Below are positions 45,529-54,663 of a stretch of 64,000 nt of DNA, piece by piece. The notes under the pieces were generated by a model, which was not told the DNA's origin, did no database searches, and worked only from the letters and a program-made list of their open reading frames with translations. A program made the translations under genes and the position numbers. How positions within the stretch are numbered: the stretch's first letter is position 1; every line of letters starts with the position of its first letter. This DNA comes from Caldilineaceae bacterium (GTDB taxonomy: Bacteria > Chloroflexota > Anaerolineae > Caldilineales > Caldilineaceae). The stretch is from contig JAJEBF010000056.1 of assembly GCA_022824025.1 (NCBI GenBank), positions 156,245-220,244 of the forward strand. The letters are read 5' to 3'.

Positions 45529-46305
45529 ATGATACTCACACCGCAGCAGAAGGAATCCTTCTGGCAGGACGGCTTCCTTCCCTTCCCCTCCCTCCTCGAC
45601 CCAAATGAACTGGCGCAACTCCAACAATTGACCGAGGACATCGCCTACGACCGCGTCAGGGTGCCCGCCGACATCAAGGGCATCCCCGTCCTCGAGAAAG
45701 AACTGGTCGTGGCGCGCGGCGAAGTGCAGGCCGCCAGCCCACTCGACGAGCTGCGCAAGATCAACTTCCCCGCCTCCATCAACGAGACTTTTCTCGCCAT
45801 CGCCAAAAAACCCAGGCTCGTCGACCTCATCGCCGAACTATTCGACGAGCCCGACATAATGCTTCTCGGCGACCAGATCTTCATGAAGCCGCCCGGGCAT
45901 GGCTCTGTCAAGGAATACCACCAGGATTCCGCCTCATGGCCCTTCCTCATCCCCCAGAACCAGATCACCTGCTGGATCGCGCTCGATGACGCCACCCTCG
46001 AAAATGGCTGCATACGCTGTCTCCCTGGCAGCCACCACTACGGCCTGCTCCACCTCAGGCACCTGCCCCAACTCCTGACCGAAGAGATGAAAGCGCGCGA
46101 AGTCCCGGTCCCCGTCCCCGCCGGCGGCTGCCTCCTCTTCCACAGCCTCAACCTGCACTACTCAAGCCCCAATATCTCGGACAAACGGCGCCGAGCCTGG
46201 GCTCTGCACTACATGTGCGCCAAAACAAAAGACCTCAGCACAACCGATGAGGTCCACGTCGACTATATCTCGGTGCGGGGCAGATCCTACGCAGGGTATG
46301 TCTGA
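45529..46305 (+). CDS. Phytanoyl-CoA dioxygenase (PhyH) family protein
   Basis: Fe(II)/2-oxoglutarate-dependent oxygenase, 258 residues. The iron triad is visible: EYHQDSASW gives His131 and Asp133, and LHYSSPNISDKRRRAW gives His210 with a downstream Arg that would bind 2-oxoglutarate. GGGAGG sits just before the ATG. Bacterial PhyH proteins hydroxylate varied small molecules, not necessarily phytanoyl-CoA. The position directly after an ABC importer suggests it acts on the imported solute. A paralogue lies at 47341. Confidence 0.9.
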   Translation: MILTPQQKESFWQDGFLPFPSLLDPNELAQLQQLTEDIAYDRVRVPADIKGIPVLEKELVVARGEVQAASPLDELRKINFPASINETFLAIAKKPRLVDLIAELFDEPDIMLLGDQIFMKPPGHGSVKEYHQDSASWPFLIPQNQITCWIALDDATLENGCIRCLPGSHHYGLLHLRHLPQLLTEEMKAREVPVPVPAGGCLLFHSLNLHYSSPNISDKRRRAWALHYMCAKTKDLSTTDEVHVDYISVRGRSYAGYV

Positions 46306-46319
46306 TCAAACCGCCAACC

Positions 46320-46871
46320 GTGTCGCGCATCGCCCATATCCTCCTGGCAGTCCTGGGCCTCGCCGCCCTGGCGGCCAGCTCGCAGGCCGTCTCTAACTAT
46401 GTCAGTTCGCTCGAAAGCGTGCGCAGCCTCGAACTGGAGCTGACCCAGGTGCGGCGAGACCGTGACGACAACGCCCGCCTCTACATACACTTCCGCATCC
46501 ATAACCGGTCACAGCTTCCTGTACGCCTGAACAGCTACTTCTTTGACATCCTGCTCAACGGAGACCGCATCGGCGGCAGCGGCAGCACCTGGCGCCAGGA
46601 CGATCCCAACATCGACCTCTCACTCTATGCCCGCGCCTCCACCATCGAACACACCTTGCCCCCCTTCGAAAGCCTCGATCTGGAATTCCCCCTCCACATC
46701 TTCCAGCTGGACCAAATCCTGGCCGGCGCCCAAGAGGCCGCCCTACCCGCCAAACCCCTCAACTGGTCCGCAGAAGCCGGTTTCCGGCTCATCCATCCAC
46801 ACACGCGTGACGAACGGCTGCTCCGGCTGCAAGCCGCCCTCGAAACCGCGCCGCAGGAGCCGGACCCATGA
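46320..46871 (+). CDS. Membrane-anchored protein with LEA-14-like beta domain, unknown function
   Basis: 183 residues: an N-terminal hydrophobic helix (about 1-25, IAHILLAVLGLAALAASSQA) then a beta-rich domain with LYIHFRIHNRSQLPVRLNSY and FPLHIFQLDQI, resembling late-embryogenesis LEA-14/WHy-type domains (tentative). Starts with GTG and its end overlaps the next gene by four bases (ATGA). With that gene it forms a membrane pair inserted between two PhyH genes. Confidence 0.65.
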   Translation: MSRIAHILLAVLGLAALAASSQAVSNYVSSLESVRSLELELTQVRRDRDDNARLYIHFRIHNRSQLPVRLNSYFFDILLNGDRIGGSGSTWRQDDPNIDLSLYARASTIEHTLPPFESLDLEFPLHIFQLDQILAGAQEAALPAKPLNWSAEAGFRLIHPHTRDERLLRLQAALETAPQEPDP

Positions 46872-47284
46872 CGCCATTACTCCGTCAATGCGCCGCGCTA
46901 TGCGCCGTCGCCGCCGTTCTGGCCTACGTCGGCCTGATCTCCCTCACCGACATGCGCGACTACGTCCCCTGGCCAGCCAATATGCTCGCGCTCAGCCTCG
47001 CCGCCGCGCTGTGCGGCATGCTCCTGGCCCTGGCAGAACCCAAAGCCCTCCTCCTCTCCACGATCGCGCCCTTCATCAGCGTCCCTATCTTCGGCGCCTT
47101 CTGGGCCCTCGCCACCTGGATGCTCTTGGGACCCCAGCTTTCCTTTGCCGACCTTATACTCTCCGACCTCGTTCTCCTCTATATCGTTCAACGCGGTTTC
47201 CTGCTGGTAGCGCCCACTTTCGTGTTTGGACTGTTGGGCGCACTCGGCGTACAGTTACTCCTACCCAGACTCCTGCGCCGCTGA
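46868..47284 (+). CDS. Small integral membrane protein, unknown function
   Basis: 138 residues with four predicted spans (CAALCAVAAVLAYVGLISL, LALSLAAALCGMLLALA, FISVPIFGAFWALATWMLLG, FLLVAPTFVFGLLGALGVQL). Start ATG overlaps the stop of the LEA-like gene, so the two are translationally coupled. No family recognised. Confidence 0.65.
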   Translation: MTPLLRQCAALCAVAAVLAYVGLISLTDMRDYVPWPANMLALSLAAALCGMLLALAEPKALLLSTIAPFISVPIFGAFWALATWMLLGPQLSFADLILSDLVLLYIVQRGFLLVAPTFVFGLLGALGVQLLLPRLLRR

Positions 47285-47340
47285 CCTTCCATCTTGCCAA
47301 CTCTTAAGCGCAGCGCCCCTTGACTCAGAGGAGACCAACC

Positions 47341-48138
47341 ATGACCCTGTCAGCCCAACAGAAACAGTTCTTCAACGAAAACGGCTACCTGCCCTACGGA
47401 CGCGTGCTCACCGACGCCGAAGTCGACGCCCTCCGCCAGCGCAGCGAGGACATCGCCGCCGGCCGTCTCACCCACGTGCCGCCACACTACATCCAGTTCG
47501 AAGCGCAGTTCCGCGACGGCAAAAAGACCGTCGAGCCCCGCATCGACATGATCCGCAAGATGGTCTACCTCTGCTATCATGACGACCTCTTTGAGGCTGT
47601 CGCCAGAAAGGCCGAGATCGTCGACGTGATCGAGGATCTCCTCAGCCCCAATATCAAGCTCTACACCGACCAGCTCATGATGAAGCCGCGCTTCAACGGC
47701 ACCGTCACCGACTGGCACCAGGACTCCGTCGCCTGGCCCATGTTCGCTCCCCAGAACCACGTCAGCTGCTGGGTCGCCCTCGACGACGCCACCGTCGAGA
47801 ACGGCTGCATGACCGTCATCCCCGGCAGCCATAAGTGGGGGCCCATCACCCGCGAATACAAAGATCGCTTCCTGGCCCAGGAGTTTCTGGCCGAACCCGT
47901 CCCCGTCGAGCTGAAAGCCGGCCACTGCATGTTCCACCACGGCCTCAACTTCCACCGCACCGAAGCCAACACCACGCCCAACCGCCGCCGCGGCCTCGCC
48001 CTCCACTACCTCGACGCCGAAACCAGCTACCTCGGTATCGTTAACGAATCCCACCGCGACCAGGTAGAAGGGACGCCTCGCAAGGGCAACACGCCCTTCA
48101 TGCACATCCGCGGCAAGGAGTTCCCAGGGCGCGTCTAA
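47341..48138 (+). CDS. Phytanoyl-CoA dioxygenase (PhyH) family protein
   Basis: Second Fe(II)/2-oxoglutarate oxygenase, 265 residues. DWHQDSVAW supplies His126 and Asp128; FHRTEANTTPNRRRGLALHY supplies His205 and the 2-oxoglutarate Arg. AGAGGAG upstream of ATG 47341 sets the start. It is clearly homologous to 45529-46305 but well diverged (LSAQQKQFFNENGYLPYGRV vs. LTPQQKESFWQDGFLPFPSL), so the pair is an old duplication. An aldo/keto reductase gene follows. Confidence 0.9.
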   Translation: MTLSAQQKQFFNENGYLPYGRVLTDAEVDALRQRSEDIAAGRLTHVPPHYIQFEAQFRDGKKTVEPRIDMIRKMVYLCYHDDLFEAVARKAEIVDVIEDLLSPNIKLYTDQLMMKPRFNGTVTDWHQDSVAWPMFAPQNHVSCWVALDDATVENGCMTVIPGSHKWGPITREYKDRFLAQEFLAEPVPVELKAGHCMFHHGLNFHRTEANTTPNRRRGLALHYLDAETSYLGIVNESHRDQVEGTPRKGNTPFMHIRGKEFPGRV

Positions 48139-48207
48139 CCGCAGAGCCCGCCGCCATCTGTCTGCGCGGCCATCGCTCTCCCAGCTGAAATCAAGGAGAG
48201 GTTCACA

Positions 48208-49074
48208 ATGTCCAGTTCGCTCCCTACTGCTACCCTGGGTCGCACCGGCCTGCAGGTCACCCGGCTTGGTTTCGGCGCCGGCCATCGCCGCGCCATGACC
48301 AACGAAGAGATGAATGCCCAGCTCAACGCCGTCCTCGATGCCGGCATCAACTTCATCGACACCGCCAACGACTACGGCAACAGCGAGGAGATGATCGGCC
48401 GCTACCTGCGCCATCGCCGCGATGAATATATCCTTGCCACCAAATGCGGCTGCCACCCCGACGGCCATATCTGGACCAGAGAAAACCTGTTTCGCGGCCT
48501 CCACGAAAGCCTGGCGCGCATGCGCGTTGACTACGTCGACCTGATGCAGCTGCACAACCCCACCGTGGCCGACTGCGAACAGGGAGACCTGGCGCAGGCG
48601 TTGCAGGACATGCGCGCCCAGGGCAAAGTTCGCTGGGTCGGCATGTCCACCACGCTCCCCCACCTGCCAACCTATCTCAGTTGGGATGTCTTCGACGCCT
48701 ACCAGATCCCCTACTCCGCGCTCGAACGCGACCACGAAAACTGGCTGACCAAAACCGCCCGGGCCGGCGCCGGCAACATCATCCGCGGCGGCGTCGCACT
48801 CGGCAAGCCCGGTGTCGGCATCGGCAGCCTTGACCGCTGGCAGGCCTTTTCCAACGCGGGCCTGAACGAGCTCCGCCAGCCGGACGAGAGCGACACCGCA
48901 TTTGTGCTCCGCTATACGCTGACCCATCCCCATGCCCACACCATCATCGTCGGCACAACAAATCCCGCCCACCTCGCCGAAAACGCGCAGGCCATTCAGG
49001 CCGGCCCGCTTTCCGCAGAAGTCTACGCCGAAGCCAAACAGCGTCTCGACCGCATCGGCGTAACGCCGGCCTGA
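48208..49074 (+). CDS. Aldo/keto reductase
   Basis: NADPH-dependent oxidoreductase of the AKR superfamily, 288 residues, (beta/alpha)8 barrel. The catalytic tetrad is visible: Asp and Tyr in FIDTANDYGNSE, Lys in ILATKCGC, His in LMQLHNPTV. The C-terminal cofactor region TIIVGTTNPAHLAENAQAI is typical. AAGGAGAGG before the ATG. Probably reduces or oxidises a sugar-derived carbonyl made by the neighbouring dioxygenases or dehydrogenases. Confidence 0.93.
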   Translation: MSSSLPTATLGRTGLQVTRLGFGAGHRRAMTNEEMNAQLNAVLDAGINFIDTANDYGNSEEMIGRYLRHRRDEYILATKCGCHPDGHIWTRENLFRGLHESLARMRVDYVDLMQLHNPTVADCEQGDLAQALQDMRAQGKVRWVGMSTTLPHLPTYLSWDVFDAYQIPYSALERDHENWLTKTARAGAGNIIRGGVALGKPGVGIGSLDRWQAFSNAGLNELRQPDESDTAFVLRYTLTHPHAHTIIVGTTNPAHLAENAQAIQAGPLSAEVYAEAKQRLDRIGVTPA

Positions 49075-49155
49075 GCGCGCAAACGGGGACCGCCGCCTCC
49101 ACGAAAGGCAACCGCCAGTCCGGCCCGACGGCATCGGCCTCAAAGGGAGTTCACC

Positions 49156-50622
49156 ATGTCCACGTCACTCAGCAACATTGAGCCCAGCCCGGGAATCCAC
49201 ATCGGCTCCCGCCGCGAACTGCTCGTCGACGACCATCTCATCGCCGCCCACTCCCGCGACGCCGAGCTGCGCCTCCACCGCCCCGTCCCACAGGAAGTCG
49301 CCCTCGAAACCGACGCCCCCTGGGAGGGCAACGCCTCCGGCTACGTCACCGTCTTCCAGGACGATGACGGCTATCGCATGTACTACCGCGGCTGGCACTT
49401 CACCCACGACGCCGGCTCCCTTGAATTCGCCCACCCCGAATTCGTCTGCCTCGCCGAAAGCGGCGACGGCATCCACTGGAGCAAGCCAAACCTCGGACTC
49501 GTCGAATTCAACGGCTCGCGCGACAACAACATCATCCTCGACGCCCGAGACGACACCAGCCCCGCCATCAACTTCGTACCCTTCAAAGACCCCAATCCCG
49601 ACGCGCCCGCCGCCGAAAGATACAAGGCGCTCGCCAACAACCGGGGATACAAAGGCCTCTTCGCCCTCTCCTCGCCCGACGGCATCCACTGGACGCAAAT
49701 GCGCGACGAGCCCGTCATCACCAAGGGCTATTTCGATTCCCAGAACCTGGCATTCTGGGACGCCGAACGCGGCGAATACCGCGACTACCACCGCGACTTC
49801 CGTCACGGCCGCGACATCATGACCTGTGTCTCCCCAGACTTCCTCAACTGGACCGAGCCCGTTTTCATCGACTACAACCCAACCCGCATCGCCGAGCTCT
49901 ACACCAACCAGGTCACCCCCTACTTCCGCGCCCCCCACATCTTCGTCGGCTTTCCCGCCCGCTACGTCGAGCGCCCCTGGTCGCCAGCCATCGAAGACCT
50001 GCCCGAACCCGAACACCGCCGCCTGCGCGCCGCCGCGCACGAGCGCTACGGCGCCGCCCTCACCGACGGCCTCTTCATGAGCAGCCGCGACGGCATCGAA
50101 TTCAACATCTGGCCCGAAGCATTCATCCGCCCCGGCCTGCGCCCGCAGGACAACTGGACCTACGGCGACAACTACCAGAACTGGGGCCTCGTCTCCACCC
50201 GCTCCCAGTTCGACGGCGCGCCCGATGAGCTCTCTATGTACGTCAGCGAAGGCTACTGGCGCGGCAGTTCGGTGAGCCAGCGCCGCTACACCCTCCGCAC
50301 GGACGGCTTCGTCTCCCTCCACGCGCCCCCCAGCGGCGGCGAGATGATCACCAGGCCCATCAGGTTCACGGGGAGCAATTTAGAGCTGAACTTCTCCGCC
50401 TCCGCCGCAGGAAGTGTACGCGTAGAAATGCTCCACGGACAGGTCGACCTGGCCATCGAGGGCTATAGTCTGGACGACTGCGTCGAGCTCCTCGGCGATG
50501 ACCTCCACCGCACCGTGCGCTGGACAAACGGCGCAGACGTCAGCCAGTTCAGCGGCGAGCTCGTGCGGCTGCGCTTTGCGCTGCAGGACGCCGACATCTA
50601 CGCCTTCCAGTTTGTAGAGTAG
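49156..50622 (+). CDS. Predicted beta-propeller glycoside-hydrolase-like protein, copy A
   Basis: 488-residue cytoplasmic-looking protein, a paralogue of 58138-59640. Repeated short modules such as YRMYYRGWH, GIHWSKPNLGLVEFNG, DGIHWTQMRDEPVITKGYFD and FMSSRDGIEFNIWPEAFIRP suggest a five-bladed propeller like that of GH32/43/62/130 clans; the early RRELLVDDHLIA is conserved in both copies. Residues from about 390 on (LNFSASAAGSVRVEMLHGQ) look like a separate beta-sandwich. No signal peptide. It resembles uncharacterised planctomycete and Chloroflexota proteins; the activity is not known. Neighbours suggest a role in cleaving an imported glycoside or derivative. Confidence 0.7.
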   Translation: MSTSLSNIEPSPGIHIGSRRELLVDDHLIAAHSRDAELRLHRPVPQEVALETDAPWEGNASGYVTVFQDDDGYRMYYRGWHFTHDAGSLEFAHPEFVCLAESGDGIHWSKPNLGLVEFNGSRDNNIILDARDDTSPAINFVPFKDPNPDAPAAERYKALANNRGYKGLFALSSPDGIHWTQMRDEPVITKGYFDSQNLAFWDAERGEYRDYHRDFRHGRDIMTCVSPDFLNWTEPVFIDYNPTRIAELYTNQVTPYFRAPHIFVGFPARYVERPWSPAIEDLPEPEHRRLRAAAHERYGAALTDGLFMSSRDGIEFNIWPEAFIRPGLRPQDNWTYGDNYQNWGLVSTRSQFDGAPDELSMYVSEGYWRGSSVSQRRYTLRTDGFVSLHAPPSGGEMITRPIRFTGSNLELNFSASAAGSVRVEMLHGQVDLAIEGYSLDDCVELLGDDLHRTVRWTNGADVSQFSGELVRLRFALQDADIYAFQFVE

Positions 50623-50682
50623 GGCAAAACCGACCGACGCCTGCCTTGCCGGCCCCACCGCAGCGTCACGCAGGAGCAATGG

Positions 50683-51165
50683 ATGGAAATCCGACGCTAC
50701 CGACCGTCCGATCTGGAAACGCTTAAAACGATCACCGCCATCTGCTTTGACGGCGTCTGTGTCGACCAGAACATCGAGCGCCTCTACGGGATTATCCACG
50801 GCAAAGACTGGCGCTGGCGCAAAGTGCGCCACATCGACGACGACGTCGCAGCCAACGCGCACGGCATCCTCGTCGCCGAAGTCGACGGGCAGATCGTCGG
50901 CTACGTCTCCACCCGCGTAGACAAGCCCGCCGGCATCGGCGGCATCCCCAACTTCGCCGTCCTGCCCGAATTTCAGCAGCGCGGCATCGGCCGCCGCCTG
51001 CTCGAAGAGGCCCTCGCCTACTTCGCCGCCGAGGGCCTCACCTACGCCCACATCGAAACCCTCGATCAAAACGACGTCGGCGCCCACTTCTACCCCGACT
51101 TCGGCTTCCGGGAAGTCGCCCGCCAGATCCACTACATCATGCCCATCAACGCTGACGAACCGTAA
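50683..51165 (+). CDS. GNAT family N-acetyltransferase
   Basis: 160-residue acetyl-CoA-dependent acetyltransferase. The acetyl-CoA loop is visible as NFAVLPEFQQRGIGRRLLEE (Q-x-x-G-I-G), followed by HIETLDQNDVGAHFYPDFGF, the usual strand 5 with Tyr. Starts at ATG 50683 with AGGAG upstream. Substrate unknown; its location between the propeller gene and three Gfo/Idh genes suggests an amino-sugar or amine (inference). Confidence 0.9.
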   Translation: MEIRRYRPSDLETLKTITAICFDGVCVDQNIERLYGIIHGKDWRWRKVRHIDDDVAANAHGILVAEVDGQIVGYVSTRVDKPAGIGGIPNFAVLPEFQQRGIGRRLLEEALAYFAAEGLTYAHIETLDQNDVGAHFYPDFGFREVARQIHYIMPINADEP

Positions 51166-51207
51166 CCGCCCCTTCCCAGAACTCACTGCCGTCCCAGGAG
51201 CATACCC

Positions 51208-52245
51208 ATGTCTGAAGCCAAAGTAAGAGTCGGAATCGTCGGCGCCGGGCCCATCGGCGGCCTGGGAGGCAGACCCTTCTCCCACGCGGCCGGCTACCGC
51301 CGCTGTGAAGACGCCGAACTGGTCGCAATCGCCGACATCGACCCGCAGCGCCTCCAGCAATTCGGCGATGAGTGGGAAATCGAGCCCCAGCACCTCTATC
51401 CCACCGCCGTCGACATGTACGAAAAGGCCCGCCTCGATGTCGTAGATGTCACCACCAACACCCTCTACCATCACCATCCCGTCATCGAAGCCGCCGAAGC
51501 CGGCATCAAGGTGATCATGGTCGAAAAGCCGCTCGCCACCAGCGTAGCCTGGGGCCGCAAAATGGTGGAAGCCTGCGACCGCAGCGGCTCCCGCCTCATC
51601 ACCGAGCACACCCGCCGCTTCCTCCCCCACTACCAGCGCATCAAGCGCATGATCGACGAAGGCGCCGTCGGCCGCATCAAGACCATCAATTACGAAGGCT
51701 GCCGCCCCCTCCTCACCAACGGCACACACACCGTCGACTACGCCTTCTTCTTCACCGACGCGCAGCCCCAGATCGTCTCCGGCTACCTCAACCAGGAAAC
51801 CGTCGCCGATCCCGGCGGCGCCGGCATGGTCGCCTGCTCGGACGGCGTCGTCATCTTCATCGACTGCATCGCCGAACGCAAAGAGCATCTCGGCTACACC
51901 AAGATCGCCGGCACCGAAGGCCGCATCCACTTCAGCGAACGCCGCGGCCTCTGGGAATACGGCCCCCTCGTCGAAGCCGACGAAGGCTACGGCACACGCT
52001 ACGAATTCCAGCCCATCCCCGACATGCCGGCCGAATTCACCCTCGACGACTACTTCTACTCCGCCACCCGCGAAAGCATCGACTGCCTGCTCGAAGACCG
52101 CGAAAGCGTCTCCACCGGCCGCGACGGCCTCAAGGCCCTCGAAGTCATCACCGCCATCCACATCTCCCACAAAACCGGCGCCCAAGTGCGCTTGCCTCTC
52201 GCCGAAGGCCTCGACGACGTCGAAATCCGTTCCACCGGCGAATGA
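51208..52245 (+). CDS. Gfo/Idh/MocA family oxidoreductase (1 of 3)
   Basis: 345-residue NAD(P)-dependent sugar or inositol dehydrogenase-type protein. N-terminal Rossmann loop VGIVGAGPIGG; the family motif EKP is in VEKPLATSVAWG near residue 108-119; the C-terminal alpha/beta domain carries the NGTHTVDYAFFF helix with the likely catalytic His. GGAGCATACCC upstream of the ATG. First of three consecutive members that share only general family identity, so they probably perform successive redox or elimination steps on one substrate. Confidence 0.92.
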   Translation: MSEAKVRVGIVGAGPIGGLGGRPFSHAAGYRRCEDAELVAIADIDPQRLQQFGDEWEIEPQHLYPTAVDMYEKARLDVVDVTTNTLYHHHPVIEAAEAGIKVIMVEKPLATSVAWGRKMVEACDRSGSRLITEHTRRFLPHYQRIKRMIDEGAVGRIKTINYEGCRPLLTNGTHTVDYAFFFTDAQPQIVSGYLNQETVADPGGAGMVACSDGVVIFIDCIAERKEHLGYTKIAGTEGRIHFSERRGLWEYGPLVEADEGYGTRYEFQPIPDMPAEFTLDDYFYSATRESIDCLLEDRESVSTGRDGLKALEVITAIHISHKTGAQVRLPLAEGLDDVEIRSTGE

Positions 52246-52269
52246 CACCCGCACTCGCCGCCAGTAACC

Positions 52270-52346
52270 GACCACTGACCACTGACCACTGACCACTGAC
52301 CACTGACCACTGACCACTGACCACTGACCACTGACCACCGACCACT
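52270..52346. repeat. (GACCACT)11 heptamer array
   Basis: Eleven tandem heptamers, ten exact GACCACT and one GACCACC (52333-52339), then GCAC. It fills most of the gap between two Gfo/Idh genes and is the longest array of this family in the window. Because seven is not a multiple of three it opens all three frames on one strand and yields false peptides of the VVSGQWS type. Confidence 0.92.
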
Positions 52347-52362
52347 GCACTTTGGGGTTCAA

Positions 52363-53526
52363 ATGCCAGCAACCTATCGCGCCGCAATTATCGGCCATAC
52401 CGGACGCGGCAACTACGGCCACCATCTCGACACCGCCTTCCAGGGCCTGCCCAATGTCGAAGTCGTCGCGCTCGCCGACCCGGACGACGAGGGACGCGCC
52501 GCCGCAGTCCACCGCACCGGCGCCGCCCAAAGCTTCGCCGACTATCGCGCAATGCTCGCGCAGACGAAGCCGGACCTCGTCAGCGTCTGCCCCCGCTGGG
52601 TCGATCAACACGCAGACATGGTCATCGCCTGCGCCCAGGCCGGCGTCAAAGGCGTCTTCTGCGAAAAACCCTTCGCCCGCACGCTCGCCGAAGCCGACGC
52701 CATGCTCGCCGCCTGCGAAAAACACAACACCAGGATCGCAGTCGCCCACCGTCGCGCCAACCCCTACGAGCTCCACGCCAAAAAGCTCATCAACGACGGC
52801 CTCATCGGCGACGTCCGGATGATCCGCCGCCACGGCAAAGCCGACCACCGCGCCGGCGCAATGGACCTGATCGTCCTCGGCACCCACCTCCTCGACGACA
52901 TCCGTTTCTTCGCCGGTTCGGAAGTTGCCTGGGCCCACGCCCACGTCACCCAGGACGGCCGCGAACTCACCGCCGCCGACATCCACGAAGGCGACGAAGG
53001 CGTCGGCCCCGTCGCCGGCAACGGCCTGGCCGCCTACTTCGTCTTCCGCAACGGCGTTACCGCCCATCTGGACTCCTACCGCAGCGACGACACCGATACC
53101 CGCGAACAGGTCAACTGGATCGGCCTCGAAATCCACGGCTCCGCCGGCATCCTCTCACTCCGCATCGCGCCGCTCGGTGAACTCTACCACTACCCCTACC
53201 GCCTCTGGCTCCCCGGCGATAGAGACGGCGCCTGGGAACGCATCACCCTGCCCGAATGGGACCTGAATCCCGACGGCCAGCCGCGCTCCGTAGCCGAAAA
53301 ATTCCAACTGAACAACAGAGTCTTTATCGAAGAACTGATCAAGGCCATCGAGGAAGACCGCCCCGTGACCGCCGTAACCAACGGCCGCGACGCCCGCGCC
53401 GTCCTCGAAATGATCATGGCGATCCACGAATCCCAGCGCCTGCGCGCCCGCGTCGACTTCCCGCTGCAAAATCGAGAAAATCCCTACGCTGTCTGGAGAA
53501 AAGAAGGGGAAAGAGAAGAAGGGTAA
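52363..53526 (+). CDS. Gfo/Idh/MocA family oxidoreductase (2 of 3)
   Basis: 387-residue member. Rossmann start YRAAIIGHTGRGNYGHHLDT, EKP motif in GVFCEKPFARTLAEADAMLA, and the second-domain segment MDLIVLGTHLLDDIRFFAG with a His in the catalytic position. The C-terminus ends in a charged tail (KEGEREEG). It begins 17 bases after the heptamer array. The Gfo/Idh fold is certain; the substrate is not. Confidence 0.92.
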   Translation: MPATYRAAIIGHTGRGNYGHHLDTAFQGLPNVEVVALADPDDEGRAAAVHRTGAAQSFADYRAMLAQTKPDLVSVCPRWVDQHADMVIACAQAGVKGVFCEKPFARTLAEADAMLAACEKHNTRIAVAHRRANPYELHAKKLINDGLIGDVRMIRRHGKADHRAGAMDLIVLGTHLLDDIRFFAGSEVAWAHAHVTQDGRELTAADIHEGDEGVGPVAGNGLAAYFVFRNGVTAHLDSYRSDDTDTREQVNWIGLEIHGSAGILSLRIAPLGELYHYPYRLWLPGDRDGAWERITLPEWDLNPDGQPRSVAEKFQLNNRVFIEELIKAIEEDRPVTAVTNGRDARAVLEMIMAIHESQRLRARVDFPLQNRENPYAVWRKEGEREEG

Positions 53527-53589
53527 GCGGCGCCGGATGACCAGGCGCCGCTGCCAAAGACAACATTCGTTCGCAAACAAGGGGCAATC

Positions 53590-54663
53590 ATGTCTGTCAC
53601 AAATCAACCAAGTGACAAGGTATACCGGGCCGGTATCATCGGCCTCACCGGCATTGGCCAGTCGCCGCCGCGCTACGACCTCTGGTCCACGCGCCACCCC
53701 CAACCCCACTCGCACGCTTCCGCCTACGCCGCCCATCCCCGCGCCCAAGTGGTAGCCGTCTGCGATCTCGTGCCCGAACTCCTGGAAACTTACGAGCAGA
53801 ACTGGGGCCCCGCCGCCCACTACACCGACTACCGCGCCATGATCGAACGCGAAAACCTCGACATCCTCAGCGTCGTCACTTCAGACCATCTCCACGCCCA
53901 GATGGTCGTTGACGCGGCCGAGGCCGGCGTCCCCGCCATCTTCTGCGAAAAACCGCTCGCCACCACGCTCACCGACGCCGACCGCATGTTGTCTGCCGTC
54001 GAAAAGAGCGGAACCAAAATGTGCGTCGACCATGGCCGCCGCTGGGATCCCTTCTGGCGCCAGGCCCTGGCCATCATCGAAGAGGGACGCATCGGCTCCC
54101 TCACCCGCATCGGCGCCCACATGGGAGGCGAACGCGCCATGATGTTCCGCAACGGCACCCACCTCATCGACACCGTCTGCATGTACGCCGCCGCCGCCCC
54201 CGACTGGCTCATCGGCGGCATGGAGGAAGGCTACGAGGACCGAACCGAATACCTCGGCGACGGCGGCCACGACCCCAAAACCGATCCCGGCGCCTCAGCC
54301 TTTGTCTACTTCACCAACGGCGTGCGCGCCCACATCGAAATGTCGCAACGAACACTCGTCAACTTCGAGCTCGACCTCCTTTGCACCAAGGGCCGCATCC
54401 GCATCAGCAACACCGAAGCCGTCGTCTACCTGACATCGCCGGAGCACGCCCACGAAGTCACCAGCCGGCAGCTTGGCGGATCCGTAGACTACGCCAGCGG
54501 CATGGTCCAAGCCGTCGACGAACTGATCCACCTCATCGAAAACGGCGGCGAAAGCATCTCCAGCGGCCAGCGCGCCCTCCACAGCCTCGAAATCATGATT
54601 GCAATCATGCGCTCCCAGGCCGCCGGCATTGAAAAAATACACTGGCCCCTGCCGCGGGACTGA
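53590..54663 (+). CDS. Gfo/Idh/MocA family oxidoreductase (3 of 3)
   Basis: 357-residue member. Nucleotide-binding start RAGIIGLTGIGQS, EKP motif in IFCEKPLATTLTDADRMLSA, and MMFRNGTHLIDTVCMYA with the likely catalytic His. GGGGCAATC precedes the ATG. It is the last gene of the forward run 49156-54663; a non-coding stretch and a convergent aminotransferase gene follow. Confidence 0.92.
   Translation: MSVTNQPSDKVYRAGIIGLTGIGQSPPRYDLWSTRHPQPHSHASAYAAHPRAQVVAVCDLVPELLETYEQNWGPAAHYTDYRAMIERENLDILSVVTSDHLHAQMVVDAAEAGVPAIFCEKPLATTLTDADRMLSAVEKSGTKMCVDHGRRWDPFWRQALAIIEEGRIGSLTRIGAHMGGERAMMFRNGTHLIDTVCMYAAAAPDWLIGGMEEGYEDRTEYLGDGGHDPKTDPGASAFVYFTNGVRAHIEMSQRTLVNFELDLLCTKGRIRISNTEAVVYLTSPEHAHEVTSRQLGGSVDYASGMVQAVDELIHLIENGGESISSGQRALHSLEIMIAIMRSQAAGIEKIHWPLPRD

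Noticed and set aside
52270..52346. CRISPR array
   Set aside because: Units are seven bases with no spacers and there are no cas genes.
50380..53136. Very long minus-strand open frame (over 900 codons)
   Set aside because: It lies antisense to the propeller, GNAT and Gfo/Idh genes, has biased Gly/Val/Asp content and crosses the GACCACT array as VVSGQWS repeats. It is a product of high GC at third positions.
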